64,000 bases of DNA from the NCBI GenBank assembly GCA_903840355.1, contig CAIMFJ010000004.1, forward strand, positions 310,001-374,000, read 5' to 3'. The position numbers were made by a program, and so were the translations under genes. The notes under the pieces were generated by a model that did no database searches, was not told the origin of the DNA, and saw only the letters and a list, made by a program, of their open reading frames with translations. Within the stretch, counting starts at the first letter, position 1. Each line of letters starts with the position of its first letter. Shown here one piece after another: positions 42,970-52,490 of the stretch. The stretch is from an uncultured Opitutia bacterium (GTDB lineage: Bacteria; Verrucomicrobiota; Verrucomicrobiia; Opitutales; UBA953).

Positions 42970-44505
42970 GTGTCCGACCCAGGGTTTCAAGTCATTGCAC
43001 GCCGCTGGCGACCACGTCGTTTTGATGAATTGGTCGGGCAAGAACACATCGTAAAAACTTTGCGTAATGCCTTGGCGACGAAACGCCTGGCTCATGCGTA
43101 CTTGTTTGTCGGCCCGCGGGGTACAGGTAAAACGACTACGGCCCGAATTTTAGCCAAAGCGCTCAATTGTGCCGGCGGCCCCAAGCCTGATTTTTCGCTG
43201 GAGGATCCCGTGTGCTTAGCCATCGAGCAGGGGAATTGCCTCGATGTGGTGGAAATCGACGCCGCCTCCAATCGTTCGATTGAAGACGCTAAAAAGATTC
43301 GGGATGAATGCCAATTCGCCCCGACGAGTTGCCCCTTTAAGGTCTTCATCATCGATGAAGTGCACCAGTTAACCAAGGACGCTTTTAATGCGTTGTTGAA
43401 GACGCTGGAGGAGCCGCCACCTTGGGTGAAATTTATTTTAGCGACCACCGAAGCAGATAAGGTGCTACCAACGATTACTTCGCGTTGTCAGCGTTTAGAG
43501 TTTCATCCCATCGCCGAAGAAACCATTGCCGCTCAGTTGGCCCGTATTGTGAAAGCGGATGGGGTCTCGGCAGACCAGGAGGCCTTGGTGGCGATTGCCC
43601 GCTTAGCCGCTGGGGGGATGCGCGATTCGCAGTCCATCCTCGACCAAGTAATTTCCTTCTCGGGTAAGAAAATTACGGAGGCGGAAGTGCTTTCCATTTA
43701 CGGTTTAGCTTCAGCCCAGCAAGTCACGGACCTTTGTACAGGTATTGCTACCGGCGATGCCAAAAAGGTTTTATCATTATGTGATACCTTTCACGTCGAA
43801 GGTCGGGACCTCCTCAAAATTTTGGCTGATCTGCAAATTCGAGTGCGCCAAGCGATCTTGGACTCTGTGAAGCACTCGGGCGTGAGCCAACAACTTGGGG
43901 CACCCCTAGCGACCGAGGCCCTCGTACGTCTTTTAGAATGCTTGCAGTCTGGAGAGTATGGCATCCGCCAAGGCCTTTCGCCTCGAGCGAATTTTGAGGT
44001 GACGATGCTCAAATCGATCGAGCAGAGTCGAATGCGAACGATAGACTCGCTTATCAAAGAAATCACCGCCGCTGCAGCTGGTCTCCCTCGGGAGCCCGGC
44101 CAAAAAAAAATAGAGATTAGCGAAGCGGCACCTCGCGAAGTGGCCGCCCCGATGTCAGTGGCTAAAGCTACGGTGGTGGCTCAGGCTCCCGCCCCTGTGG
44201 ATGTACCGATTGAAGACACGGGTATGCTAGAAGAGGCCTTACCTCCGGCGGTTCGCCAAGCTTCGGCGGGCGAAGAGGAGCTGGAGTTTACCGAACCAAC
44301 GGCGGCGTTTAGTTTTCCCGCTTTAAGTGTCCCCGTTTTGCCGGTGGCTGAAACAGGAAAAACGGTCAGCCCGGGCGATCCTGATTTCCAAAAAGCAGTC
44401 CAATCCTTGCCTTCTGGCTTAAAAGAAAAACTCCGCGAAACTTTAGGTGCGGAGTTTACCGTCCTGCGACCTATTCCCCCCGGTAAACTCCGCCGTCCGC
44501 TCTGA
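42970..44505 (+). CDS. dnaX: DNA polymerase III subunits gamma/tau
   Basis: 511 residues from the GTG at 42970 (VSDPGFQVIARRWRPRRFDE). A TTG at 42934 would add 12 residues and start inside the predicted pseudoknot. The clamp-loader AAA+ core has Walker A GPRGTGKTTTA, FIIDEVHQLTKDAFNALLKT (Walker B and sensor region) and LATTEADKVLPTITSRCQ. The usual four-Cys zinc module is reduced: the middle CxxC is missing. Domain III ends near residue 370. At codons 378-381 lies a run of nine A (44102-44110); -1 and +1 frames stop at 44118-44120 and 44111-44113, which would give a short gamma-type product of about 380 residues alongside full-length tau. The stop overlaps the next gene by one base. Confidence 0.96.
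   Translation: MSDPGFQVIARRWRPRRFDELVGQEHIVKTLRNALATKRLAHAYLFVGPRGTGKTTTARILAKALNCAGGPKPDFSLEDPVCLAIEQGNCLDVVEIDAASNRSIEDAKKIRDECQFAPTSCPFKVFIIDEVHQLTKDAFNALLKTLEEPPPWVKFILATTEADKVLPTITSRCQRLEFHPIAEETIAAQLARIVKADGVSADQEALVAIARLAAGGMRDSQSILDQVISFSGKKITEAEVLSIYGLASAQQVTDLCTGIATGDAKKVLSLCDTFHVEGRDLLKILADLQIRVRQAILDSVKHSGVSQQLGAPLATEALVRLLECLQSGEYGIRQGLSPRANFEVTMLKSIEQSRMRTIDSLIKEITAAAAGLPREPGQKKIEISEAAPREVAAPMSVAKATVVAQAPAPVDVPIEDTGMLEEALPPAVRQASAGEEELEFTEPTAAFSFPALSVPVLPVAETGKTVSPGDPDFQKAVQSLPSGLKEKLRETLGAEFTVLRPIPPGKLRRPL
44102..44120 (+). promoter_or_regulatory. Candidate programmed slippage site in dnaX
   Basis: Nine consecutive A residues (44102-44110) follow a CAA codon start at 44101. 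Slipping by -1 (or adding an A in the transcript) gives Asn-Arg-Asp then TAG at 44118-44120; slipping by +1 (or losing an A) gives TAG at once (44111-44113). A GGGAG motif and a small hairpin (CTCC/GGAG) lie about eight bases upstream, like the stimulators of E. coli dnaX. Thermus dnaX uses a run of nine A for transcriptional slippage. Confidence 0.6.
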
Positions 44506-44966
44506 TGTCTTCCCTGGTTTACGAGTTAGGCGTGATTTCCGATACGCATGGTCGCTTGCGAGCCGAAGCCATCCATGCGCTTGAAGGCTGTGATTATATA
44601 TTTCATGTCGGCGATGTTTGTAGCCCTCTCATTATTCCGCAGTTAGCGGAGCTCGCTCCGTGTTTAGCGGTGCGGGGGAATTGTGATGACGATGAAACGT
44701 TGCCACTGATGGTAGAGCAAGAAATCGGGGGCATTAAAATTTTCATGCACCATGGGCATCGCTTGGTCTATTTGCCTGAACCTACCCCAGCTCTGATTAT
44801 CACGGGGCATACGCACCAGCCCCTGATTGAAATACGTGATGGAGTGGTTTACTTGAATCCCGGTAGTGCCGGGCCGAAGCGTTTTAATTTACCTGTGAGT
44901 GTCGCCCGGGTGACTTTATCCCACGGCAAGGTAAAGGCTCGGCTGATTGAGTTGGACGTTGCATGA
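44505..44966 (+). CDS. YfcE-type metallophosphodiesterase
   Basis: 153 residues with the full metal-binding set of small calcineurin-like phosphoesterases: GVISDTHGR, FHVGDVCS, VRGNCDDD, FMHHGH and IITGHTHQP, then VYLNPGSAGPKR. Such enzymes hydrolyse phosphodiesters with Mn2+; the natural substrate is unknown. Its ATG overlaps the dnaX stop (TGATG) and its end overlaps the hrpB start by four bases, so the three genes are probably translationally coupled. Confidence 0.9.
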   Translation: MSSLVYELGVISDTHGRLRAEAIHALEGCDYIFHVGDVCSPLIIPQLAELAPCLAVRGNCDDDETLPLMVEQEIGGIKIFMHHGHRLVYLPEPTPALIITGHTHQPLIEIRDGVVYLNPGSAGPKRFNLPVSVARVTLSHGKVKARLIELDVA

Positions 44967-47494
44967 GCTTGGTCTTGCCCATTCACACGATTAAAGAACC
45001 TTTGGTCGCCGCGTGTGCCAAAGTTCGCCGTTTAGTTTTAAGAGCGCCGACGGGTTCGGGTAAATCCACGCAGTTGCCGCAGATGTTAGTCGACTTAGGC
45101 CTCGTGCAGGGTCAGATCGTGGTTTTACAGCCGCGGCGTATGGCAGCCCGGTTGTTAGCGGCCCGGATTGCCCAAGAACGCGGCGTAAAACTTGGTGGTG
45201 AAGTTGGGTATCAAATTCGTTTTGATCGGGTAGAGTCGGCCCAAACCCGCATTAAGTTTGTCACCGAGGCCCTTCTCTTGCGGCAGATGGCTAATGACCC
45301 TCAGTTGCAGGGCGTCGGGGCGGTGGTGTTTGATGAATTTCACGAACGTAATTTACATTCCGACGTCGCCCTTGCGTTAGCACGCAGGCTGCAAGAGACG
45401 CACCGACCAGATTTGTTAATCGTGGTCATGTCGGCGACTTTAGACACCGAGGGGGTATCGCGTTGGTTGGGGCAGGCGGAAACCTTGGCGGTCGATGGGC
45501 GGGCGTTTCCGGTCGAAGTTGAATACACCCATCAGCCGCGGAATAGCACCCGCCCCGTGTGGGATTTAGCGACCGAGCAAGTTCGCCATTTATTACAGCA
45601 AGAAGCCGAGGGTGATATTTTAGTTTTTATGCCCGGTGCCTATGAAATCATGCGCACCATGTCGGCGGTAAAAAACTTACCTGAAGCCGGTGGGGTCTTG
45701 GTGTTGCCGTTGCACGGGGAGTTACCTCCCGACGAACAAGACCGGGCGGTGCGACCCGGCGAACAGCGTAAAGTAATCGTGGCCACCAACGTGGCAGAAA
45801 CGTCGCTGACAATTCCTGGGGTGCGCGCGGTCGTGGATGCTGGTTTGGCTCGTATCGCACGCTTTGACCCCCATCGCGGAATTGATACTTTGTTAGTAGA
45901 GCCGATTTCACAGGCCTCGGCGGAGCAACGTGCGGGCCGGGCGGGTCGGACAGGTCCTGGGCGTTGCATTCGACTTTGGTCGCAAACGGATCACCAAAGC
46001 CGACCAGTACGCGAAACGCCCGAGATTAAACGGGTCGATTTAGCAGAGACGATTCTCCTCTTGCTGAGTTCTGGTTGGGGCCAGGCGGCGGAGTTTCCTT
46101 GGTATGAGAAGCCTGATGAAAAAGCGTTAACCCGGGCCCAGAGTTTACTTCAAGATTTAGGAGCTTTGGATGCGAAGGGACAGTTGACGACGCTCGGCCG
46201 ACGGATGTCGGTCTTTCCCGCTCACCCGCGTTATGCTCGAATGTTACTGGCAGGGGCGGAAATTAATTGTGTGGCCGAAGTCGCACGCATTGCGGGCTTA
46301 TCCCAAGGTCGAGATATTTTATTCCGGCAAGTAGACGAACGCACCGAACTAGCCCGCGATGCGGTAGGAACTGCGGAGGGATCGGATTTCTTCCCTCGGC
46401 TCGCTTTATTGCAGAAGGCCGCCCAGCTTAATTATCACCCTGACGCTTGTGATGCGCTCGGTGTGCATGCGTTATCGGCACGTCAAGCCGACCAAGCGGC
46501 CCAACAGTTTCTGCGGCTCGCTCAAGGGCAGGGCTTACCGATTAACTCGGCACCCGCCGATCCTGATGACGTGCGGCGCTGCATTCTTTTAGGCTTTATT
46601 GATCGGTTCGCCGTGCGTTTAGATGCGGGTACACTGCGCTGTGCTTTGGTGCATGGACGCAAAGGAGAGTTACGACGCGAGTCGACGGTTCGCGGCGCTA
46701 AACTTTTAGTCGCGGCGGAGGTGGATGAAATTCAAGCCCGCGGAGAGGTGACGACCTTTTTATCCCTGTGCACGGCGATTGAAGAGGCTTGGCTCTATGA
46801 TCTTTACCCCGAGGATTTTTCCGAGGTCCCAGAAGTACGTTATGATGCCACCCAACGTCGCGTCGTGACCCGGGTTGAGCGCCGCTTTCGCGATTTAGTT
46901 TTGGCCAGTGCGGAACGCTTGGATGCGCCTTCCGATGCCGCCAGCCGAATCTTGGCGGATGAGGTGAGTGCTGGTCGCCTTACTTTAGAAAAGTGGGATG
47001 AGGCCGTAGACCTATGGATTCACCGGGTTAATTTTTTAGCCAAGCATTGTCCCGAATTAGGGATTCCTGTGCTCGATGAAGCGGGGCGCCGTTTAATCGT
47101 TGAAGAGATTTGTGCTGGGGCGACCGCTTACCGGGATATCCGCGACCGACCGGTGATGTCGATTGTCCGGGGTTGGTTGACGCATGAGCAAGCCATGGCC
47201 TTGGAACAGTATTGTCCTGAGCGCATTAACCTGCCTCGCAAGAAACACCCGACGAAGATTGAATACCATGCCGATGGGACGGCTGAAATTGCGGCCACGG
47301 TCCAAGAACTGTATGATTTCCCAGGCAGTAAGCTCCGGGTTTGCCAGGGCAAGGTACCCTTGGTCGTTTGTATTCAATCTCCCGCTCGCCGTACCCAACA
47401 AAGGACTACCGATCTCGATGCTTTTTGGAAAGGTTCCTACGAGGGCGTGAAAAAAGAATTAAAAGGTCGTTATCCCAAACACGAATGGCGTTAA
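44963..47494 (+). CDS. hrpB: ATP-dependent helicase HrpB
   Basis: 843 residues of the DEAH/RHA helicase family. Walker A APTGSGKST near residue 30, motif II as DEFH (VVFDEFHERN) near 123, motif III MSATLD, and motif VI QRAGRAGRTGPG are present. An HA2-like region follows. The C-terminal third, ending EYHADGTAEIAATVQELYDF and PLVVCIQSP, is the HrpB-specific domain. It unwinds RNA or DNA with ATP; the physiological role of HrpB is poorly defined in most species. It overlaps the phosphodiesterase gene by four bases and is followed seven bases later by a GH128 gene. Confidence 0.95.
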   Translation: MSLVLPIHTIKEPLVAACAKVRRLVLRAPTGSGKSTQLPQMLVDLGLVQGQIVVLQPRRMAARLLAARIAQERGVKLGGEVGYQIRFDRVESAQTRIKFVTEALLLRQMANDPQLQGVGAVVFDEFHERNLHSDVALALARRLQETHRPDLLIVVMSATLDTEGVSRWLGQAETLAVDGRAFPVEVEYTHQPRNSTRPVWDLATEQVRHLLQQEAEGDILVFMPGAYEIMRTMSAVKNLPEAGGVLVLPLHGELPPDEQDRAVRPGEQRKVIVATNVAETSLTIPGVRAVVDAGLARIARFDPHRGIDTLLVEPISQASAEQRAGRAGRTGPGRCIRLWSQTDHQSRPVRETPEIKRVDLAETILLLLSSGWGQAAEFPWYEKPDEKALTRAQSLLQDLGALDAKGQLTTLGRRMSVFPAHPRYARMLLAGAEINCVAEVARIAGLSQGRDILFRQVDERTELARDAVGTAEGSDFFPRLALLQKAAQLNYHPDACDALGVHALSARQADQAAQQFLRLAQGQGLPINSAPADPDDVRRCILLGFIDRFAVRLDAGTLRCALVHGRKGELRRESTVRGAKLLVAAEVDEIQARGEVTTFLSLCTAIEEAWLYDLYPEDFSEVPEVRYDATQRRVVTRVERRFRDLVLASAERLDAPSDAASRILADEVSAGRLTLEKWDEAVDLWIHRVNFLAKHCPELGIPVLDEAGRRLIVEEICAGATAYRDIRDRPVMSIVRGWLTHEQAMALEQYCPERINLPRKKHPTKIEYHADGTAEIAATVQELYDFPGSKLRVCQGKVPLVVCIQSPARRTQQRTTDLDAFWKGSYEGVKKELKGRYPKHEWR

Positions 47495-47501
47495 TCAATT
47501 T

Positions 47502-48314
47502 ATGCAGCGCAAAACCTTCCTAACTTTATCCACCGCGTTGTTGGCTGGATCTTTATGGGGTGCAACGAGTGGGCACCCGAGCCGTAAAAAGGGCATCGGC
47601 CTCGCAAACAAAAAACAAGCATCGAATGCCGAGAGTATGAAACTGCTCAATCCTGCCTGGCATTATAATTGGGGTTCCAATCGTCCGGCCGATGAGGCGA
47701 GTAATGTGGATTACGTCCCGATGGTTTGGGGCGGGCGGATTAGTGAGAGCTCCATGAAGCCCTTAATCGAACGCAATAAGTCCCAAGGGGCGAAGGCACT
47801 GTTAGGTTTTAATGAACCCGACGGTAAAGATCAGGCGAACATGTCGGTAACGGAAGCTTTAGATTTATGGCCGCTGTTGATGAAGAGCGGTTTTCGTTTG
47901 GGCAGTCCCGCAGGCGTCCATCCTGATCGCGAGTGGATGATTGAGTTCATGAAGGGCGTGGAAGAACGTAAACTCCGGGTGGATTTTATCTGCATGCATT
48001 CTTACGCTGGACTGGATGTAGATGGTTTAGTCAGTCGTATCCAAAAAGTTTCGAAGCTTTTTAATCGGCCAGTTTGGTTGACGGAGTTTGCCGTGGCGGA
48101 TTGGAGTGCCAAATCCCGCGAACAGAATCGTTATAAGCCCGAACAAATTTTAGAGTTCATGAAGAAAATTTTCTCACGCTTAGAGAACCTCGATTGCTTA
48201 GAGCGTCATGCATGGTTTACGGCGCATGCGGATAGTGCGGCCTTGGGGAGTGCGGCGTTATTAGATCTAAACGGCAAGTTGACGCCTTTGGGTGAATACT
48301 ACGCCCAGTTTTAA
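47502..48314 (+). CDS. Secreted GH128-like glycosyl hydrolase (Asl1 type)
   Basis: 270 residues with an N-terminal signal peptide (LTLSTALLAGSLWGATSG). The catalytic domain has the GH128 / Asl1-like pattern: WHYNWGSNRPADEASNVDYV, VPMVWGG, LLGFNEPDGKDQANMS (acid/base Glu), FICMHSYAGLDVDGL, and VWLTEFAVADWS (nucleophile Glu), ending at GKLTPLGEYYAQF. Members of this family cleave beta-1,3-glucans such as laminarin or fungal wall glucan. It would act outside the cell or in the periplasm. It sits seven bases after hrpB, so it is likely in the same transcript although unrelated in function. Confidence 0.88.
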   Translation: MQRKTFLTLSTALLAGSLWGATSGHPSRKKGIGLANKKQASNAESMKLLNPAWHYNWGSNRPADEASNVDYVPMVWGGRISESSMKPLIERNKSQGAKALLGFNEPDGKDQANMSVTEALDLWPLLMKSGFRLGSPAGVHPDREWMIEFMKGVEERKLRVDFICMHSYAGLDVDGLVSRIQKVSKLFNRPVWLTEFAVADWSAKSREQNRYKPEQILEFMKKIFSRLENLDCLERHAWFTAHADSAALGSAALLDLNGKLTPLGEYYAQF

Positions 48315-48317
48315 GCT

Positions 48318-48998
48318 ATGAGCGGCCTGCCTACCAGTTGGTCACAGTCATTGATTCATGTCATAGACTTTGAAGGTAGTGCACGTACCGGAGTCGTGGA
48401 GTGCGGAGTGGTTTCATTGCAGGAGGGGGAGGTCGTGGTTACGCACACGGCCTTGTTTGCTGCCCGCACGAAAATCTCCGCCTTAGAAACCCAGTGTCAC
48501 GGCTTGTTAGATAAAGATTTGAAAGACCTCCCGCCGTTTGAATCAGTTTGGGAGGAGTGGGTCGGCTTACGTCGTCGAGGGGTGTTGGCGGCGCATAATG
48601 CCACGGTAGAATTTAATTTATTACGCGGTACCTGGCCGCGGCCTCCAGCGGTGCCCTCTTGGGCTGAGCCGGGAAGTTTAGTTGCCGAGTGGGGCCCTTG
48701 GATCGACACCTGTCGCTTGGCCCGGGCGTGGATGCCCAGCTTAGGCGATTATCGTTTGGCCTCGCTGGTTGAGACCTTACAATTAGGTGCACGTTTGGAG
48801 ACGTTAGGGCAACAGCACTGTCCAGCCCGCCGTCGGCGTTACCATTGTGCTCTTTACGATGCTTTGGCTGCCGCCCTCGTGCTCAAGACCTTGGGAGGCC
48901 TAGAGGGGCGTTCTAAAGCCCCCTTAGAGCAGTTGATTCGGGATAGTATGTCTGGGCCAGTTGCGGACGAATGGCAGCAGGGCGAGTTGGAACTTTGA
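48318..48998 (+). CDS. DEDD-family 3'-5' exonuclease (DnaQ-like)
   Basis: 226 residues. Exo motifs: HVIDFEGS (Exo I, Asp and Glu), AAHNATVEFNLL (Exo II region) and RYHCALYDALAAALVLKTL (Exo III with His and Asp). This is the layout of stand-alone DnaQ-like exonucleases that act in proofreading or RNA/DNA trimming. It is not fused to a polymerase or UvrC domain. It lies three bases after the GH128 gene and ends the dnaX series, 44 bases before mdh. Confidence 0.85.
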   Translation: MSGLPTSWSQSLIHVIDFEGSARTGVVECGVVSLQEGEVVVTHTALFAARTKISALETQCHGLLDKDLKDLPPFESVWEEWVGLRRRGVLAAHNATVEFNLLRGTWPRPPAVPSWAEPGSLVAEWGPWIDTCRLARAWMPSLGDYRLASLVETLQLGARLETLGQQHCPARRRRYHCALYDALAAALVLKTLGGLEGRSKAPLEQLIRDSMSGPVADEWQQGELEL

Positions 48999-49042
48999 AT
49001 TTCCCGCTTCACTTTTGCCTCGGTGCTTAACTAGATAAGCCC

Positions 49043-50044
49043 ATGGCATCAAAGACTCCTATTCGCGTCGCTGTAACGGGTGCAGCGGGCAACATCGGTT
49101 ACGCAGCAATTTTCCGCATCGCTTCGGGTGCGGTGTTCGGTCCCGATCAGCCAGTGGCGCTGAACTTGATTGAAGTAGGGCCTGGCTTGAATGCCTTGGC
49201 GGGCGTGGTGATGGAATTGGCAGACTGTGCCTTCCCTTTGCTCACCGACGTGGTGGCCACGGGCGATTTAGATGAAGGCTTTCGCGATGTGGATTGGTGC
49301 TTACTGATTGGTGCAGTGCCTCGTAAGGATGGGATGGAGCGCAAAGACCTTTTAGGCATTAACGCCAAAATTTTCGTAGGCCAAGGCCAAGCCATTGGTC
49401 GTGCCGCTAAGAAGACCGTTAAGGTTCTGGTCGTCGGCAATCCTTGCAATACCAACGCCCTGATCGCTTTACGCTCGGCGGCTCATTTACCAGCCGAGAA
49501 TTTCTTTGCGATGACGCGTCTGGACGAAAACCGTGCGAAGTCTCAGTTGGCGGCTAAAGCGGGTGCCCATGCCTCGGACGTGAAGAACGTTGGTATTTGG
49601 GGTAACCACTCTTCGACGCAGTATCCTGACTTTACGAACGCTACGATCAAGGGTCGTCCGGCGACGGAAGTGATTACGGACCATGCTTGGTTGAAGGAGT
49701 CGTTTGTTTCCGACGTCCAAAAGCGTGGTGCTGTGGTGATTAAAGCCCGCGGTGCTTCTTCGGCTGCCTCGGCTGCTAATGCGGCCTTGGACACCTTGCG
49801 CGCCTTGCATTTCCCTACGCCTGCGGGCGATTGGCATTCGGTAGCCGTGCTTTCCAAGGGTGATTATGGTATCACTCCTGGTATCATGTTTGGTTGCCCC
49901 ATTCGCACCAAGGCCGATGGACAATGGGAAATCGTCCAAGGCTTAACCCTTGACGCTTTTTCGCGCGAGAAGATCGCCATCACCGAAAAAGAATTGCTCG
50001 AAGAGCGCGCGACGGCGGCCGAAGCGCTCGGAATTAAGCTCTAA
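49043..50044 (+). CDS. mdh: Malate dehydrogenase
   Basis: 333 residues, the length of the cytosolic-type NAD-dependent malate dehydrogenases. NAD-binding [17 protein letters not shown], the loop [13 protein letters not shown] with the substrate arginines, [24 protein letters not shown], and the catalytic His in [12 protein letters not shown] are all present. It oxidises malate to oxaloacetate in the TCA cycle. It is convergent with the DUF362 gene, four bases apart. Confidence 0.97.
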   Translation: MASKTPIRVAVTGAAGNIGYAAIFRIASGAVFGPDQPVALNLIEVGPGLNALAGVVMELADCAFPLLTDVVATGDLDEGFRDVDWCLLIGAVPRKDGMERKDLLGINAKIFVGQGQAIGRAAKKTVKVLVVGNPCNTNALIALRSAAHLPAENFFAMTRLDENRAKSQLAAKAGAHASDVKNVGIWGNHSSTQYPDFTNATIKGRPATEVITDHAWLKESFVSDVQKRGAVVIKARGASSAASAANAALDTLRALHFPTPAGDWHSVAVLSKGDYGITPGIMFGCPIRTKADGQWEIVQGLTLDAFSREKIAITEKELLEERATAAEALGIKL

Positions 50045-50048
50045 ACTT

Positions 50049-51056
50049 TTACGGCTCGAGTTGAACGAGCGTAATATCGGTGGCGCGGCAGGAGCCCAGG
50101 TGAACTTCGTTGCTATTCGCGGCGGCGAATACCGGAGGCTCAGGGTGGATGGTGTCCATGTTGCTGGCCGCCCGACCTTTATTAATTTTTTGTAGACCGA
50201 TAAAATCGAGGATAACTGGGTTGGCACTGGCCAAAATCATTTTCTCAGAGCGACACCAATTCGCGTCGAAGTAAGGCCCGCCGAGCACTTGATAGCGTTC
50301 GAGGGAGAGCAGGGTGAGGACGTTCTTTTTAGCTAACTCAGGAATGGCACATACTTCGACCGTTGCTTTAGCCGCATTGAAGGGGTTGTCGGCAAAGCGT
50401 TCACTATTGGCCATGTTGTCGAGCGAGGCACAGGCCATGGCGCCTTGGACTCCGACGGCTTTGCTGTCGCTCAGTACCGGAAGGTTAATCCAGAAATCAA
50501 CGTCATCAAAAAGGGTTTTCGGAAGTACACTGATATGAGGGTCGCCCCAAGGCACCATCGGTGTGTTGGGGCGAGGGAGGACTTGGTTCTCATATTGCAG
50601 GCGTTTTTCATGTGCCCACGAGGCCGCTAATGTACTCCAAGCTAACACCGGAAAGTCTCCGAATTTCTGGGGGGCATCGGCAAGTTGCGGAATGTAGCCT
50701 GCGATGCGGAGATTCTCTAAGTGATTATCACAAATGATAATCCCTTCAGGGGTGAACCCGCGTTGCAGTAGGGCGGTCGCGACGGCACGCGTCAGGCTTT
50801 TAGAGGTTGAGAGTCCAAGGCCGCCCTCGGTCGAAATTTTCAGGGCACATTTTTTAAGCGGGCCTGGACGCAAACTTTTGCCAGTGGTTTTTTCGAATTC
50901 GGCCAAGGTTTTTTCGACGGCGGCCACGTAGTCTTGGTCCGAGAACCCCGCGAGCTTTTGCTGGATGAGTAGCAGTTTAGAATCAAGGGTAGCACCCGTT
51001 GCCTTGGGTGACAGACCGAGGGTTAAAGAGAGGATGAAAAGCCAAAGCCAACGCAT
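50049..51056 (-). CDS. Exported DUF362-like protein
   Basis: 335 residues with a signal peptide (LWLFILSLTLGLSPKATG). The sequence has the DUF362 outline: CALKISTEGGLGLSTSKSLT, a GFTPEGIIICDN segment, FDDVDFWINLPVLSDSKAVG and VLDFIGLQ-type strands. No CxxC ferredoxin clusters follow, unlike many DUF362 proteins, so this is a short, cluster-free member. It is probably periplasmic; its biochemical role is not known. The DUF362 match is by memory of general pattern and should be treated as moderate. Confidence 0.6.
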   Translation of the reverse strand: MRWLWLFILSLTLGLSPKATGATLDSKLLLIQQKLAGFSDQDYVAAVEKTLAEFEKTTGKSLRPGPLKKCALKISTEGGLGLSTSKSLTRAVATALLQRGFTPEGIIICDNHLENLRIAGYIPQLADAPQKFGDFPVLAWSTLAASWAHEKRLQYENQVLPRPNTPMVPWGDPHISVLPKTLFDDVDFWINLPVLSDSKAVGVQGAMACASLDNMANSERFADNPFNAAKATVEVCAIPELAKKNVLTLLSLERYQVLGGPYFDANWCRSEKMILASANPVILDFIGLQKINKGRAASNMDTIHPEPPVFAAANSNEVHLGSCRATDITLVQLEP

Positions 51057-51076
51057 GGCCCGATTGTCGGGGCTTC

Positions 51077-51105
51077 GAGCGTGGGCGCAAGACGCTCTTT
51101 TGTTT
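51077..51105 (+). terminator. Terminator-like hairpin ahead of the MFS gene
   Basis: GAGCGT (51077-51082) and ACGCTC (51092-51097) pair with a 9-base loop, followed by TTTTGTTT. No plus-strand gene lies just upstream, so it could act as an attenuator in the MFS leader or be fortuitous. Confidence 0.3.
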
Positions 51106-51137
51106 GCGAAATCGATTTCTTAGTTCAACGTGAGGGC

Positions 51138-52490
51138 ATGTCAGCCGTTTCACCCCTGCCGCAACGCCGCATTTTAAGCCTCATCTTTCTCACGGTGTTC
51201 ATGGATATTGTGGGCTTCAGTATCATCATCCCGCTTTTTCCACATTTGTTAGAGCATTATATCAAGACAGAGGGGTCGGCGGGCACGTTGATTGGCACTT
51301 TGAGTTCGGCCGCAGAGTGGCTGGGGGGTGATACGGTTTTTAAGAAAACGGTCTTGTTCGGGGGTTTGCTCAGCACCTTATATTCTTTGTTACAATTTAT
51401 CTTCGCTCCGATTTGGGGTTCGTTGTCGGATCGTCTCGGTCGCCGTTCGATTTTAACCCTTACCTTGTTAGGCAGTGCGCTGTCTTATGTGCTGTGGATT
51501 TTTGCCGCCCGTTTTTGGGTTGTGGTGCTTACGCGTTTAATTTGCGGTACTATGGCAGGTAACATCGCGGTCGCCAGTGCGGCGGCGGCGGATGTGACAG
51601 ATGAAAAAGAACGCACCCGGGGGATGGCGGTGGTCGGCATTGCGATTGGCCTCGGTTTTTTATGTGGCCCCGTAATTGGTGGGATTGCCGCTCCGACGGA
51701 TACTGCGACTTCTGAGGTGGTGACTTCGGCTTTTGGTCTGAATCTCTTTTCTCGCCCCGCCATGATTGCGGCCTTCATGGCCGTGAGTAATTTTATTTTA
51801 GTTCTCTGCTTTTTCCCCGAAACGCTGCCGGTTAAAAAACGGGCCAAGGCCGACGCGGCCCGTCCTTCAATTTTTGATTTAGCTACCGTGAAGTCGGCGG
51901 AGGTGCGGAAAACTTCTTTGGCTAATTTAATTTATCAAATCGGGTTCACGGGGATGGAAAATACGATTGTTTTTCTTACCCTCGCTCTTTTCGCCTATGC
52001 ACCGAAAGACAATGCGATGCTTTTCCTGTTTAATGGGATTAGTCTCGTGCTCGCTCAAGGCTTTGCCCGACGGGTCGTCCAGAAAGTAGGTCAACGGCGC
52101 GTGATTCTCGGAGGTTTTATAACGGCGGCGGCGGCATTTCTTTTAGTCGCTTCGATTCCCGCTCCCGTTTCTCCAGGGATGGCGGCAGCGTGGACTAAGC
52201 CCGTTTTCTTTATTGGCATGGCCATGATTTCTTTTGCGACGGGTTTAATCTTACCCAGCGTCTCGGCATTGGTTTCGCTTTATTCTGATGCTACGGAGCA
52301 AGGGCGTAACTTAGGCATTTTACGCTCTGCAGGCTCGCTCGCTCGCGTCGTGGGCCCGATTTCGGCTGCTTTGATTTACTTCCACTTCGGACACCATTTG
52401 TGGGTGTACGTGATTGCTGCACTTTTGATGATTCCGGCTTTTCTCGTCATTAAGAACCTACCCGAGCCGACCTCACATTCGGGATCATAA
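51138..52490 (+). CDS. Major facilitator superfamily exporter (TetA-like)
   Basis: 451 residues from the ATG at 51138 (MSAVSPLPQRRILSLIFLTV); the open frame begins earlier at 51081, but 19 extra residues lack a counterpart. Twelve membrane helices are expected. The motif A region reads GSLSDRLGRRSIL, and the first helix DIVGFSIIIPLFPHLL resembles the tetracycline/drug-proton antiporters. A long insertion between helices 1 and 2 (about residues 40-75) is unusual for TetA. The substrate is not deducible; drug or sugar-phosphate export are both possible. It ends overlapping the convergent hemY gene by six bases. Confidence 0.85.
   Translation: MSAVSPLPQRRILSLIFLTVFMDIVGFSIIIPLFPHLLEHYIKTEGSAGTLIGTLSSAAEWLGGDTVFKKTVLFGGLLSTLYSLLQFIFAPIWGSLSDRLGRRSILTLTLLGSALSYVLWIFAARFWVVVLTRLICGTMAGNIAVASAAAADVTDEKERTRGMAVVGIAIGLGFLCGPVIGGIAAPTDTATSEVVTSAFGLNLFSRPAMIAAFMAVSNFILVLCFFPETLPVKKRAKADAARPSIFDLATVKSAEVRKTSLANLIYQIGFTGMENTIVFLTLALFAYAPKDNAMLFLFNGISLVLAQGFARRVVQKVGQRRVILGGFITAAAAFLLVASIPAPVSPGMAAAWTKPVFFIGMAMISFATGLILPSVSALVSLYSDATEQGRNLGILRSAGSLARVVGPISAALIYFHFGHHLWVYVIAALLMIPAFLVIKNLPEPTSHSGS

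Noticed and set aside
42820-42970. SRP 4.5S RNA next to dnaX.
   Set aside because: The conserved GGAAGGAAGCA-type apical region is not present on either strand, although the location would be typical.
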